50,427 nt of DNA, from contig NZ_LT904904.1 in assembly GCF_900199725.1 (NCBI RefSeq), positions 2,376,550 through 2,426,976 of the forward strand, in the 5' to 3' direction. This DNA comes from Cytobacillus massiliigabonensis (GTDB taxonomy: Bacteria; Bacillota; Bacilli; Bacillales; Cytobacillaceae). A program made the position numbers and the translations under genes. Below the pieces are notes generated by a model that did not search any database, was not told the DNA's origin, and saw nothing but the letters and a program-made list of their open reading frames with translations. Positions 43,778-50,427 of this stretch are shown here, in pieces; within the stretch, counting starts at the first letter, position 1; every line of letters begins with the position of its first letter.

Positions 43778-44317
43778 TTGCCTAATATCGAGAACCTAGA
43801 AGACCGCATTATTGAAATTTATCGCTGGCATTATTTAGATGTATATCGATTTCTTATTTGCTTTACTGGGAATCAAAATGATGCGGAGGACTTAACTCAA
43901 GAAGTGTTTGTTCGTGTATTAAATAATCTTTCTAATTTTAATACTGGAAGTTTAAAGACATGGATATTTTCGATTGCGAAACATACTGCAATTGATCATT
44001 ACCGGAAGAAGAGATTTAGTTCCATCTTCAAGGAAGGTTTTTTTAAACAGTTGCCCTCTTCTGAAATGGAGCCTGATGATTTAATGGAGCGAAATGAAGT
44101 GAAGATAATCGTTCACGCAGCAATCTCAAAATTAAAACCAGATTATCGGGCCGTCGTAATTCTGCGAGGTGTGAATGAATTGACGATAAAAGAAACTGCG
44201 GACATTCTCCAATGCAGTGAATCTAAAGTTAAAGTAGATTATCATCGGGCATTAAAAATTCTTAAAAACAAGCTAAATATTGATCCCGGGGAGGTAATCG
44301 GAAATGCAAACGGATAA
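43778..44317 (+). CDS. ECF sigma factor (module 2), SigX-like
   Basis: 179-residue ECF sigma: region 2 about 15-85 (YRFLICFTGNQNDAEDLTQE, KTWIFSIAKHTAIDHYRKKR), region 4 about 115-168 (LKPDYRAVVILRGVNELTIK, CSESKVKVDYHRALK). The closest B. subtilis relative I recall is SigX. Starts at TTG after GAGGGGGGA. Its end overlaps by 14 bases a gene for a membrane-anchored SpoIIP-domain protein, so the two are translationally coupled. Confidence 0.9.
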   Translation: MPNIENLEDRIIEIYRWHYLDVYRFLICFTGNQNDAEDLTQEVFVRVLNNLSNFNTGSLKTWIFSIAKHTAIDHYRKKRFSSIFKEGFFKQLPSSEMEPDDLMERNEVKIIVHAAISKLKPDYRAVVILRGVNELTIKETADILQCSESKVKVDYHRALKILKNKLNIDPGEVIGNANG

Positions 44318-45209
44318 AGAGCTATTTAGCATAATTAAAGAAACCTATCCAATGAATCCCAAAGCTGATTTTATCTCAAAAACAGAACTACATCTTAGAA
44401 ATGCAGCGGAACAAATGACAAGAAAAAGAAATCCTAAATTGTTGTTCATTACTGCAAGCGCGTTCCTTGTTTGTATGACAGCAGTTTTATTGATCTTACC
44501 TTTTAGTGGAGGGGAGCGAATCTATAACAAGCTAGTTTCATTGGGCGAGAACCATTCAAAACCTTCAGTTAGCAGCCAGGAACCATTAATCTATATATAT
44601 CATTCGCATGATCAAGAATCATTTTTTTCAGAAACTCAAACAACAGATCCAAATAAGGCTTACCATCCATCTAAGAATATTACACAAGTGGGAGAAAGAT
44701 TTAGTCAGTCTTTAATGAAAAATAATATTGATACAATACATGAAACCAGAGATGTTATGGGTAGTTTGAGGAAGAGGGGCTTATCTTTTTCAAACTCCTA
44801 TTCAGTCTCAAGGGAATTTCTTACGGATATTTTAGAAACAAATAAAAGCATTAAAATGGTATTTGATATACACAGAGATGCACAAACGAGAAATGATACT
44901 ACTTTCAAGAACAAAGGAAAAGATTTTGCAACATTTACTTTGGTTGTATCTAGATCAAATATGTATTACGAAGATAATTTCAAGTTTGCAGAAAGCCTTC
45001 ATAATAAAATGGAAGAAAAATACCCAGGTTTATCAAATGGCGTTATAGTTATATCAAATCCAGGAAACCAAAGTACCTACAATCAGGATTTAATAAGTGG
45101 ATCAATATTATTGAATATAGGTGGAGTGGAAAATACTTTGGAAGAAGAATATAGAACAGTAGATGTGTTAGCAAAAGTGATTGCGGAAATACTTAAGGCG
45201 GAAAAATAA
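44304..45209 (+). CDS. Membrane-anchored SpoIIP-domain protein, putative anti-sigma factor of module 2
   Basis: 301 aa: N-terminal cytoplasmic segment (1-45, no known anti-sigma motif but the size of the RsiX inner part), one membrane helix (46-67), a linker, and an outer SpoIIP-type hydrolase domain (about 94-300). Active-site pattern intact: IYHSHDQESFF (His100, His102, Glu105), NITQVGERFSQ, FDIHRDAQ (His190) and NIGGVENTLEEE (Glu276). SpoIIP proteins cut peptidoglycan during spore engulfment. Here the gene is coupled to an ECF sigma, and SpoIIA/spoIID/gpr neighbours are absent, so a cell-wall-sensing or wall-editing anti-sigma is my inference. Good site GGGAGG upstream. Confidence 0.82.
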   Translation: MQTDKELFSIIKETYPMNPKADFISKTELHLRNAAEQMTRKRNPKLLFITASAFLVCMTAVLLILPFSGGERIYNKLVSLGENHSKPSVSSQEPLIYIYHSHDQESFFSETQTTDPNKAYHPSKNITQVGERFSQSLMKNNIDTIHETRDVMGSLRKRGLSFSNSYSVSREFLTDILETNKSIKMVFDIHRDAQTRNDTTFKNKGKDFATFTLVVSRSNMYYEDNFKFAESLHNKMEEKYPGLSNGVIVISNPGNQSTYNQDLISGSILLNIGGVENTLEEEYRTVDVLAKVIAEILKAEK

Positions 45210-45465
45210 ATCCCTTGCAATCGTTATCATTGTGGCAGTATAAGAGGAGAGCCTTTCCTAGGTAAATAGTGGGAATTATAGCGAAATAAGGTGGTACCAG
45301 GTGGATATAAGCCTTGTCCTTAACTATTCCGATAAAGAAAGTTTTTTGTTTTTTATTCTGCTAATCATTAATGAACGATATGAAACTTTTCATAGAAAAA
45401 ATCGTCAGTATATTGAATCTCATGTGCAGGGAACCATTATTAAGATCATTAAAAGAGGTGAAGTG

Positions 45466-45660
45466 ATGGGATTTTGGTATTTCTTAATTTTATTCTTAGG
45501 GATTTTCTTCGTAATTAAAGGTTTTTTTATGAAAAAATCATCATTGTTAATTAAAAAAATGGGTTTTGTAATTGTAGGTTTAGTATGTATTTCTTTCTCA
45601 ATTTTTATGTTTTCGCCAGGAAGTGCAGAAATCATTTCAAATTTATTTAATATGGATTAA
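45466..45660 (+). CDS. Small two-helix membrane protein
   Basis: 64 aa from an ATG behind AGAGGTG, with helices near 3-20 and 31-51. A longer form from a GTG at 45301 (site AAGGTGG) would add 55 residues of unclear character. About 260 bases after the SpoIIP gene, possibly a late part of the same transcript. Not recognised. Confidence 0.55.
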   Translation: MGFWYFLILFLGIFFVIKGFFMKKSSLLIKKMGFVIVGLVCISFSIFMFSPGSAEIISNLFNMD

Positions 45661-45772
45661 TAGAAAATCGAGGGCAATAATTGATTAGCATTTGTTCAAG
45701 GGTTTTTAAAGGATGCCTCTTTGTATACAAAACAAACTATATATGCCTCTATGAATTGGAATCAAAAGTGCT

Positions 45773-45804
45773 GCGATGCTTCAATAACGAAGGATCGCTT
45801 TTCT
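45773..45804 (+). terminator. Terminator
   Basis: GCGAT-g-CTTC / GAAG-g-ATCGC arms around AATAAC, then TTTTCTT. Confidence 0.7.
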
Positions 45805-45861
45805 TATGGAAGCAATGAAATCATTCAAAAAAACCATCTTTTAAAAAAAGAGATGCAAAAA

Positions 45862-45887
45862 CACAACTTTTATTTAGCATTTACGTC
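45862..45887 (+). promoter_or_regulatory. ECF-type promoter of sigma module 3
   Basis: CACAAC, 16 bases, CGTC, 37 bases before the sigma start: AAC and CGTC with the usual ECF spacing, although the first bases differ from the TGAAAC consensus. Confidence 0.55.
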
Positions 45888-45923
45888 TAAGCAGTGACCA
45901 TTCAAGAAAAGGAGGGTTGAATT

Positions 45924-46451
45924 TTGTCTGAGTTTAGAAAAAAGGAAATAACGAATTGGTATGATCAGCATAGCAAATCAATAGTAAGTTTTATTTTATT
46001 GATGGTTAAGGATTATCAGCAGGCAGAAGATTTAACTCATGAAACTTTTGTTAAAGCGTATTTATTTTATGATACTTTTAAACATCACTCTAGTGAAAAA
46101 ACATGGCTATTTAGCATTGCACATAACGTAACAGTAGATTTTTTAAGAAGGCAAAAGACTAGCATATTCTTTAAAGAAAAATTTCTTTCTCATAAGGACA
46201 ATAACCCATTGCCTGAAGAGATCATTCAAATAAAAGAGGAATCAAATGAACTTTATAAAGCAATAGGAGAACTTAAAGATACATATAGAAAAGTAATCAT
46301 ATTAAGGAAGATTAAGGGTTTTTCGATAGAAGATACATCAAAGATATTAGGCTGGTCGGAGAGTAAAGTGAAATCAATGCTTTTCAGAGCCATTCCGGCA
46401 CTAAAAAAACAATTAATAAAGGAGGGGTATTGGGATGAAAAGACAAGTTGA
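45924..46451 (+). CDS. ECF sigma factor (module 3)
   Basis: 175-residue ECF sigma with region 2 (SFILLMVKDYQQAEDLTHET, KTWLFSIAHNVTVDFLRRQK) and region 4 (LKDTYRKVIILRKIKGFSIE, WSESKVKSMLFRAIPALKK). About as SigX-like as module 2 and probably its paralogue. Starts at TTG, seven bases after GGAGGG. Overlaps the DUF4030 gene by 17 bases. Confidence 0.9.
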   Translation: MSEFRKKEITNWYDQHSKSIVSFILLMVKDYQQAEDLTHETFVKAYLFYDTFKHHSSEKTWLFSIAHNVTVDFLRRQKTSIFFKEKFLSHKDNNPLPEEIIQIKEESNELYKAIGELKDTYRKVIILRKIKGFSIEDTSKILGWSESKVKSMLFRAIPALKKQLIKEGYWDEKTS

Positions 46452-47523
46452 AGAGACTGATTTTGATGATTCTTTAAAGAAATTAAATTCCGATTTAAAG
46501 TGGAATACAAAACGAAAACAAGAATTGAAAAACCGTATTATCACTGATATTGATTCATTGGAGTCCAAAGGGGATAGCAGAAACTTTTTTCTAACAGTTC
46601 GTAAGAAAAAAAGCAGGTTGATCTGGAGTCTATCATATTCTGGCATTGCTCTGCTAATAGTATTTGGGTTATTTGTCGGTTCTGCCTTTATTTCCCCTGC
46701 TATCGCGGAGGTCGCAGCAAAAATACCGTATTTAAATAAGATATTTCATTCAGAACCTTTAAATCAGACGATATGGAGGGAATTAGAGGAAAAAGGCTAT
46801 CATATATCCGGAATAGGCGGAAATACGAGAAATATGTATATAACCATTGACGGATCTGAACAATATTTTCAGGATGTTCGAGAAGAAGTGGAGGAAATTG
46901 CTAAAAATATATTGAAAGAAAAAGAATATGACGGATACAAAATAGAAGTAGAGAAACAGGTGGATCGAGTTCCAGATACATCGATTTCAGAACGGGATCA
47001 AGCCATATCAGAAGCATTAGAAGAAAGTTATAATGATTTAAATGAATTGCATTTTAATGTGCTTTCCCACGGGTATTCATATACTGCCCCAAACTCTGAT
47101 AAAGTGATAGTCAACATTGATATTCCTAATACTGAAAAAAGGATAGAAGAAATAAAGCAAGTCGTCAATGATCGTTTAAAGACAAAAAATATTGACTCAT
47201 TCACCATAAAGATAAATAAAATAAATCTTTCCCAAAAAGAAAAAGAAGCGAAGTGGAATGAAATATTCCCGGTGATTATTGAAGGATTAACAGCAAAAAA
47301 GGAATATAAAGTAACTGGATTTGCTTACTCCTTTCATCCAGCACCTCTTCAAATTATTATAAAAACATCAATAAATGCTTCCGATAAAGACGCAGATGAA
47401 AGAGTACGCATCATAGAGGAGACGATCAATGAATTCCTAAAATCTGAGGAGATTCAAAGTAAGATTGGCGGGGACCCATATAAAATTATCATAAGAGGCA
47501 AGGATAAACAAAAAATAAATTAG
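46435..47523 (+). CDS. DUF4030 membrane protein, probable anti-sigma factor of module 3
   Basis: 362 aa: N-terminal cytoplasmic helix region (1-60), one membrane helix (64-86), and an outer DUF4030-type domain (about 110-355) of alpha/beta repeats with many charged residues. Coupled to the sigma gene by overlap; ATG behind GGAGGGG. Position and topology argue for an anti-sigma with an extracellular sensor part. The conserved IAEVAAKIPYLNKIFHSEP just after the helix is shared with many such anti-sigma proteins, as I recall. Confidence 0.78.
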   Translation: MKRQVEETDFDDSLKKLNSDLKWNTKRKQELKNRIITDIDSLESKGDSRNFFLTVRKKKSRLIWSLSYSGIALLIVFGLFVGSAFISPAIAEVAAKIPYLNKIFHSEPLNQTIWRELEEKGYHISGIGGNTRNMYITIDGSEQYFQDVREEVEEIAKNILKEKEYDGYKIEVEKQVDRVPDTSISERDQAISEALEESYNDLNELHFNVLSHGYSYTAPNSDKVIVNIDIPNTEKRIEEIKQVVNDRLKTKNIDSFTIKINKINLSQKEKEAKWNEIFPVIIEGLTAKKEYKVTGFAYSFHPAPLQIIIKTSINASDKDADERVRIIEETINEFLKSEEIQSKIGGDPYKIIIRGKDKQKIN

Positions 47524-47921
47524 ATGTGATAATAATAACTAAGTTTGTTCCATTACTTTGGAAAAATATAGATTGATTATGGCAAACCTTTTTCTGGGTA
47601 AAAAATCTGATTAATTGAACAAGCCTTTATGTGCGGGGGAAAACTTGTGCAGTTGAAATTAGGCAAACTGATATTTACATGCTTCGTTATGAGCAGATGC
47701 TGATGAATGTTTTTGGTGGGAATTTGCGATTCTTCGTTTAGAAGAGTCGTTTTTTTTACGTTTATTTAGGCAGGAGTTTTTTCGTAGTCAGAAATAAATA
47801 TCCTTTCTTATCATTGCCAAATGAATAATAAAATATTGTTTTCAAACGCAGTATTTTTATAGATAAATGCTAATACAATTTTAGTGGTGGTTTTTTATCT
47901 TGGGTAAGGGGTGACATCTAG
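47524..47921. other. Intergenic stretch after sigma module 3
   Basis: About 400 bases containing a terminator (47727-47758). An 18-codon GTG frame (47647-47703) has a GGGGG site but no other support. The remainder shows nothing recognisable besides upstream sequence for the DUF2935 gene. Confidence 0.6.
47727..47758 (+). terminator. Intrinsic terminator of sigma module 3
   Basis: CGATTCTTC / GAAGAGTCG arms (one G-T pair), loop GTTTA, then eight T. Confidence 0.85.
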
Positions 47922-48776
47922 ATGAATGCAAACTCACAAGAATTGAATAGGGTTATTAGTTCTGAAATGTTCGTTTCGCGGTCTTTAGATGAAATTCGTT
48001 TCTGGGCAAGAATCATGAAAGAACATTCTTTATTTCTCAGATTAGGGTTTCGATGTGATGATACACAATTAATTGAGGAAGCTAATCAATATTTTCGATT
48101 GTTTGAACAAATTGAACAACGATCCCATGCATTTACCAATCAAACGGATCCACAACAAATAAAAAGGTTTAATTCAAAAGTTCAGCAAGCTGCCACAGGT
48201 ATATTTGCTTTTAAACGAAAAATATTAGGGTTAATACTTACGTGTAAATTGCCAGGTGCAAATAATTTTCCTCTGCTGGTTGATCATACTAGTCGTGAGG
48301 CGAATTATTTTAGAAAACGATTAATTGAATTGAACGAAGGAAAGCTGAAACCACTTGCAGATGCAATTATTAAAGAAAATGTTTTCTTTCTAAGAATTAT
48401 GGCTGATCATGCCAAGTTTATTGGGCATCTTCTAGATCCTTCAGAACGAAAGCTAGTCGATATGGCACGCAACTTTAGCAATGATTTCGATCAATTAGTA
48501 TTTCAAGCGAGGGACTTGGATTCGATGAGACCACAATCTCAGACAGTTCCCCTTTTAGATCAATTCCTTGATGAGAACCGCATATCTGTCGTATCTCTTC
48601 GTGACTTTAAGAAAACTGCACGAGACTTAATTGAAGAATGCAAAATAAAAAGTATTATTCATCCGCTGCTTGCGGATCATGTTTTCCGTGAAGCTGAAAG
48701 ATTTCTTGAAATCATTGATATGTTTGAAGTCCATCTTACGGGGGGAAAACCTAAGATGAGGGCACCGGAACATTAG
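47922..48776 (+). CDS. DUF2935 family protein
   Basis: 284 aa, all-helical, made of two similar halves each with a ferritin-like Glu/His pattern: DEIRFWARIMKEHSLFLRLG (about 22-41), LLVDHTSREANYFRKRL (about 117-133), IIKENVFFLRIMADHAKFIG (about 148-167), LLADHVFREAERFLEII (about 247-263). This is the DUF2935 family of Bacilli and Clostridia, likely binding iron or another metal; function not established. ATG after AAGGGGTGA. Confidence 0.85.
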   Translation: MNANSQELNRVISSEMFVSRSLDEIRFWARIMKEHSLFLRLGFRCDDTQLIEEANQYFRLFEQIEQRSHAFTNQTDPQQIKRFNSKVQQAATGIFAFKRKILGLILTCKLPGANNFPLLVDHTSREANYFRKRLIELNEGKLKPLADAIIKENVFFLRIMADHAKFIGHLLDPSERKLVDMARNFSNDFDQLVFQARDLDSMRPQSQTVPLLDQFLDENRISVVSLRDFKKTARDLIEECKIKSIIHPLLADHVFREAERFLEIIDMFEVHLTGGKPKMRAPEH

Positions 48777-48879
48777 AACTGAAAATAAGAAATCCTATTT
48801 CTAGTATAAAGTTGTCATTTTAGCAATGGAGGAAAACATACTATTAAACAATATCAGATTTTAATGGAAATTAGTGATT

Positions 48880-48906
48880 ATTCTCATAAATGAGAATGAC
48901 TTTTTT
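48880..48906 (+). terminator. Terminator after the DUF2935 gene
   Basis: ATTCTCAT / ATGAGAAT arms with a two-base loop, then GACTTTTTT. Confidence 0.75.
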
Positions 48907-48972
48907 GTAGAAGTTATGGGGCAGATTGCAAAATTAGAAAAGGAAAAGAAAAAAAGCAGGGATCTCTGTGAT

Positions 48973-48997
48973 TGATCTGACCCAATAAAGTTAGACA
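48973..48997 (+). repeat. Left terminal inverted repeat of the IS3 element
   Basis: Begins TGATCTGACCC; pairs at 20 of 25 positions with the right end. Confidence 0.85.
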
Positions 48998-49004
48998 AAT
49001 AATT

Positions 49005-49826
49005 TTATGCAACTTTTAAGACTTGAGTTCGGTATTCCACCGGACTCAGGTCTTTTAATTTTGCCTTCATTCGTTTGTGATTGTAATAGTGAATATAATC
49101 AGCTAATTCCTTTTCAAAATGCTCTATACTGTCAAAATCCTGTAGATAAAGGAGTTCGGACTTTAATAAGCCAAAGAAGTTTTCCATGACTGCATTGTCC
49201 AAACAGTTTCCCTTTCGAGACATACTCTGCGTAATTTGGTGCTGTTCTAATGTTTTTTGATATTGTTTCATTTGATAATGCCAGCCTTGATCTGAATGAA
49301 GAATCACTTGCTCTCCTGGCTGAAGACGTTCTATTGCTTGGACTAACATTTCTCCGACCAATTTATAAACAGGACGTTTCATGACGTTATAAGCAATGAT
49401 TTCACCATTACACAAATCAAGTACTGGAGAGAGGTAACGTTTCTCACCGAATAGGTGGAATTCCGTCACATCGGTTACCCATTTTTGATTCACTTTCTCT
49501 GCAGAAAAATCACGGTTTAGGATGTTAGGAGCAACTTTTCCCACATTACCTTTATAAGAACGGTACTTTTTCATGCGGACTAAGCATAGTAAGTCCATAT
49601 CATTCATTAAACGATTGATGGTTTTTTTATCGTGTTTAAACCCTCGTTTCTCTAGTTCTTTCGTGATCCGACGGTGTCCATAACGACCCTTATGTTCATG
49701 AAAAATCTCTTTAATACTTTCTTTTACGTTCGCATATTTATCAGGTTGATTTAATTTTTTCTCCCAATAATAATACGTACTACGTGGAATGTCAGCGACT
49801 TCAACTAAATCTACAACTTCATACAT
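49005..49826 (-). CDS. IS3-family transposase OrfB (DDE integrase)
   Basis: Catalytic part of the transposase, 273 aa from the internal ATG; the same frame stays open upstream to the A6G slip site, so the natural product is an OrfAB fusion. HTH_21 region at the start ([35 protein letters not shown]), then the rve core with the DDE triad: Asp in WVTDVTEF, Asp in LHSDQGWHY, and Glu in [10 protein letters not shown]. Complete and undamaged. Confidence 0.93.
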   Translation of the reverse strand: MYEVVDLVEVADIPRSTYYYWEKKLNQPDKYANVKESIKEIFHEHKGRYGHRRITKELEKRGFKHDKKTINRLMNDMDLLCLVRMKKYRSYKGNVGKVAPNILNRDFSAEKVNQKWVTDVTEFHLFGEKRYLSPVLDLCNGEIIAYNVMKRPVYKLVGEMLVQAIERLQPGEQVILHSDQGWHYQMKQYQKTLEQHQITQSMSRKGNCLDNAVMENFFGLLKSELLYLQDFDSIEHFEKELADYIHYYNHKRMKAKLKDLSPVEYRTQVLKVA

Positions 49827-49843
49827 ATGCTTTAGTTCAAAAA

Positions 49844-50374
49844 TTACCTGCGCTTTGATTTTGTTTGTAATTTTTCCTGCATTTGAACTAAAGCGTTCAA
49901 CTTTTTTAAGTAGGCATTCTCCATTTCTAAACGCTCAATTTTCGCTTGTAGTACTTCTACCGTATCTTCAACTAGTTTTGGTGTTTCTTTCTTTGAATCA
50001 ATTTTCTTTGTTTCTTTCTTCATAGATGGTCGCCCCTTTTTCTTTGGTTGTAGGGCGTCTAATCCATCTCGATTTAACTTTAATCTCCAATTTCGTATCA
50101 TTCCAGGAGAAGAAATATTAAATATCGCAGCTGTATCAATAGAAGATGTACCCGTTTCGATCATATAATTTAGTACATCCATTTTAAACTGAGTTGAATA
50201 ACTTGTATAGCTTTTTAGAAAAGCTTCAATGCCATGTTGTTCGTATAGGCGAATCCATCCACTCAAAATAGTTGGTTTTACCTGAACCTCCCGCGCAATC
50301 TCATTGATAGATTCATTCCCATTTAAATACCTTGAAACAATTAGAATCCTTTGTTCTGCAGTAAATTTAGCCAT
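49844..50374 (-). CDS. IS3-family OrfA, helix-turn-helix DNA-binding protein
   Basis: 176 aa with two helix-turn-helix units of the insE/HTH_23/28 type ([20 protein letters not shown] near 15-34, [20 protein letters not shown] near 73-92) and a C-terminal leucine-zipper-like coiled coil (about 140-165: [20 protein letters not shown]) for multimerisation. It binds the element ends. The slip site A-AAA-AAG lies in the YLKKL codons near its end. Confidence 0.92.
   Translation of the reverse strand: MAKFTAEQRILIVSRYLNGNESINEIAREVQVKPTILSGWIRLYEQHGIEAFLKSYTSYSTQFKMDVLNYMIETGTSSIDTAAIFNISSPGMIRNWRLKLNRDGLDALQPKKKGRPSMKKETKKIDSKKETPKLVEDTVEVLQAKIERLEMENAYLKKLNALVQMQEKLQTKSKRR
49901..49907 (-). other. 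Programmed -1 frameshift site of the IS
   Basis: A-AAA-AAG read in the orfA frame; a -1 slip leads into the orfB frame, which has no stop between here and the orfB ATG. Confidence 0.8.
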
Positions 50375-50382
50375 TAAAAAAC

Positions 50383-50427
50383 CCCCATAAATGTTAGTTT
50401 GATGTCTAACATTTATGGGGCAGTTCA
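50383..50427 (-). repeat. Right terminal inverted repeat with protective hairpin
   Basis: Terminal repeat at 50403-50427 (TGAACTGCCCC read inward). A perfect 15-base stem, 50383-50397 with 50406-50420, overlaps it. On the minus strand it is followed by TTTTTT, and its 3' arm holds the GGGGG ribosome site of orfA. Confidence 0.8.

Larger units (their letters stand above)
48973..50427 (-). mobile_element. Complete IS3-family insertion sequence (IS150-like)
   Basis: 1455 bp, bounded by imperfect 25-base terminal inverted repeats (48973-48997 and 50403-50427) that agree at 20 of 25 positions, both starting TGA and both containing GTTAGACA. It encodes orfA and orfB on the minus strand with a slippery A6G site between them. 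Its right end coincides with the window edge, so the target duplication cannot be checked. All reading frames look intact, suggesting a recent, possibly active copy. Confidence 0.92.

Noticed and set aside
45288..45301. AAGGTGGTACCAGG resembling the T-box core
   Set aside because: The invariant CGCG ending is missing, and no terminator, Stem I or synthetase/amino acid gene follows; it is probably just a ribosome site and chance.

Overview
The window looks like a chromosomal segment of a spore-forming Bacillaceae bacterium. It is AT-rich, with strong AGGAGG-type ribosome binding sites, many TTG and GTG starts, a cwlJ germination hydrolase, an adenine riboswitch in front of pbuE, a T-box leader, and several extracytoplasmic-function (ECF) sigma factors. 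It is mostly accessory, one- or two-gene units separated by clear intrinsic terminators. There are no rRNA or tRNA genes, no CRISPR array and no prophage. One complete IS3-family element closes the right end.

Left part (1-13200). A truncated narK nitrate transporter is followed by cwlJ, an OsmC-like peroxiredoxin and exoA. Next comes a GntR / ABC-ATPase / membrane-protein operon with a perfect palindromic operator. A metal operon follows: HMA chaperone, P1B-type ATPase with CPG instead of CPC, and a Crp/Fnr regulator. It has a perfect FNR-type box (TTGAT-N4-ATCAA) at about -41.5 of its likely promoter. The operon at 8073-13192 (RpiR regulator, M20 hydrolase, GNAT, N-succinylamino-acid-racemase-like enolase, YkvI transporter) matches the known pathway that converts D-amino acids irreversibly to L-amino acids through N-succinyl intermediates.

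Middle (13200-33500). The adenine riboswitch and pbuE are followed by many small genes: GrpB, HXXEE, GNAT, two orphan Opp/Dpp-type permeases, DUF4181, a methyltransferase, a repetitive glycine/alanine-rich protein and YnfA. Then come a first ECF sigma with a membrane partner, a TolB-like propeller protein, DinB, a histidine phosphatase, a GDPD-family phosphodiesterase, an ArsR gene coupled to an SRPBCC-PDZ fusion, cdd, and a divergent LysR/TauE pair.

Right part (33500-50427). An archaeal-type aspartyl-tRNA synthetase gene is read on the minus strand behind a T-box whose specifier reads GAC (Asp). An in-frame run of five Asp codons lies just before its core start, and a nested palindrome resembling joined IS3 ends lies just after its stop. 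Further on are a DUF2975/HTH pair, DUF817, DUF402 and hypothetical genes. A Lnu(B)-like lincosamide nucleotidyltransferase gene is preceded by a 14-codon leader ORF and a hairpin that hides its ribosome binding site, the layout of a translational attenuator. Four copies (the last partial) of a 52-bp palindromic tandem repeat follow. Two more ECF modules then occur. In one, the putative anti-sigma is a single-pass membrane protein whose outer part is a SpoIIP-type cell-wall hydrolase. The other carries a DUF4030 membrane protein. A DUF2935 gene and the IS3 element finish the window.

The best candidates for undescribed biology are the SpoIIP-bearing ECF module, the lnu attenuator, the Asp-run next to the T-box-controlled aspS, and the FNR-box / CPG-ATPase operon. 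All functional statements rest on reading motifs and remembered families; no searches were run.
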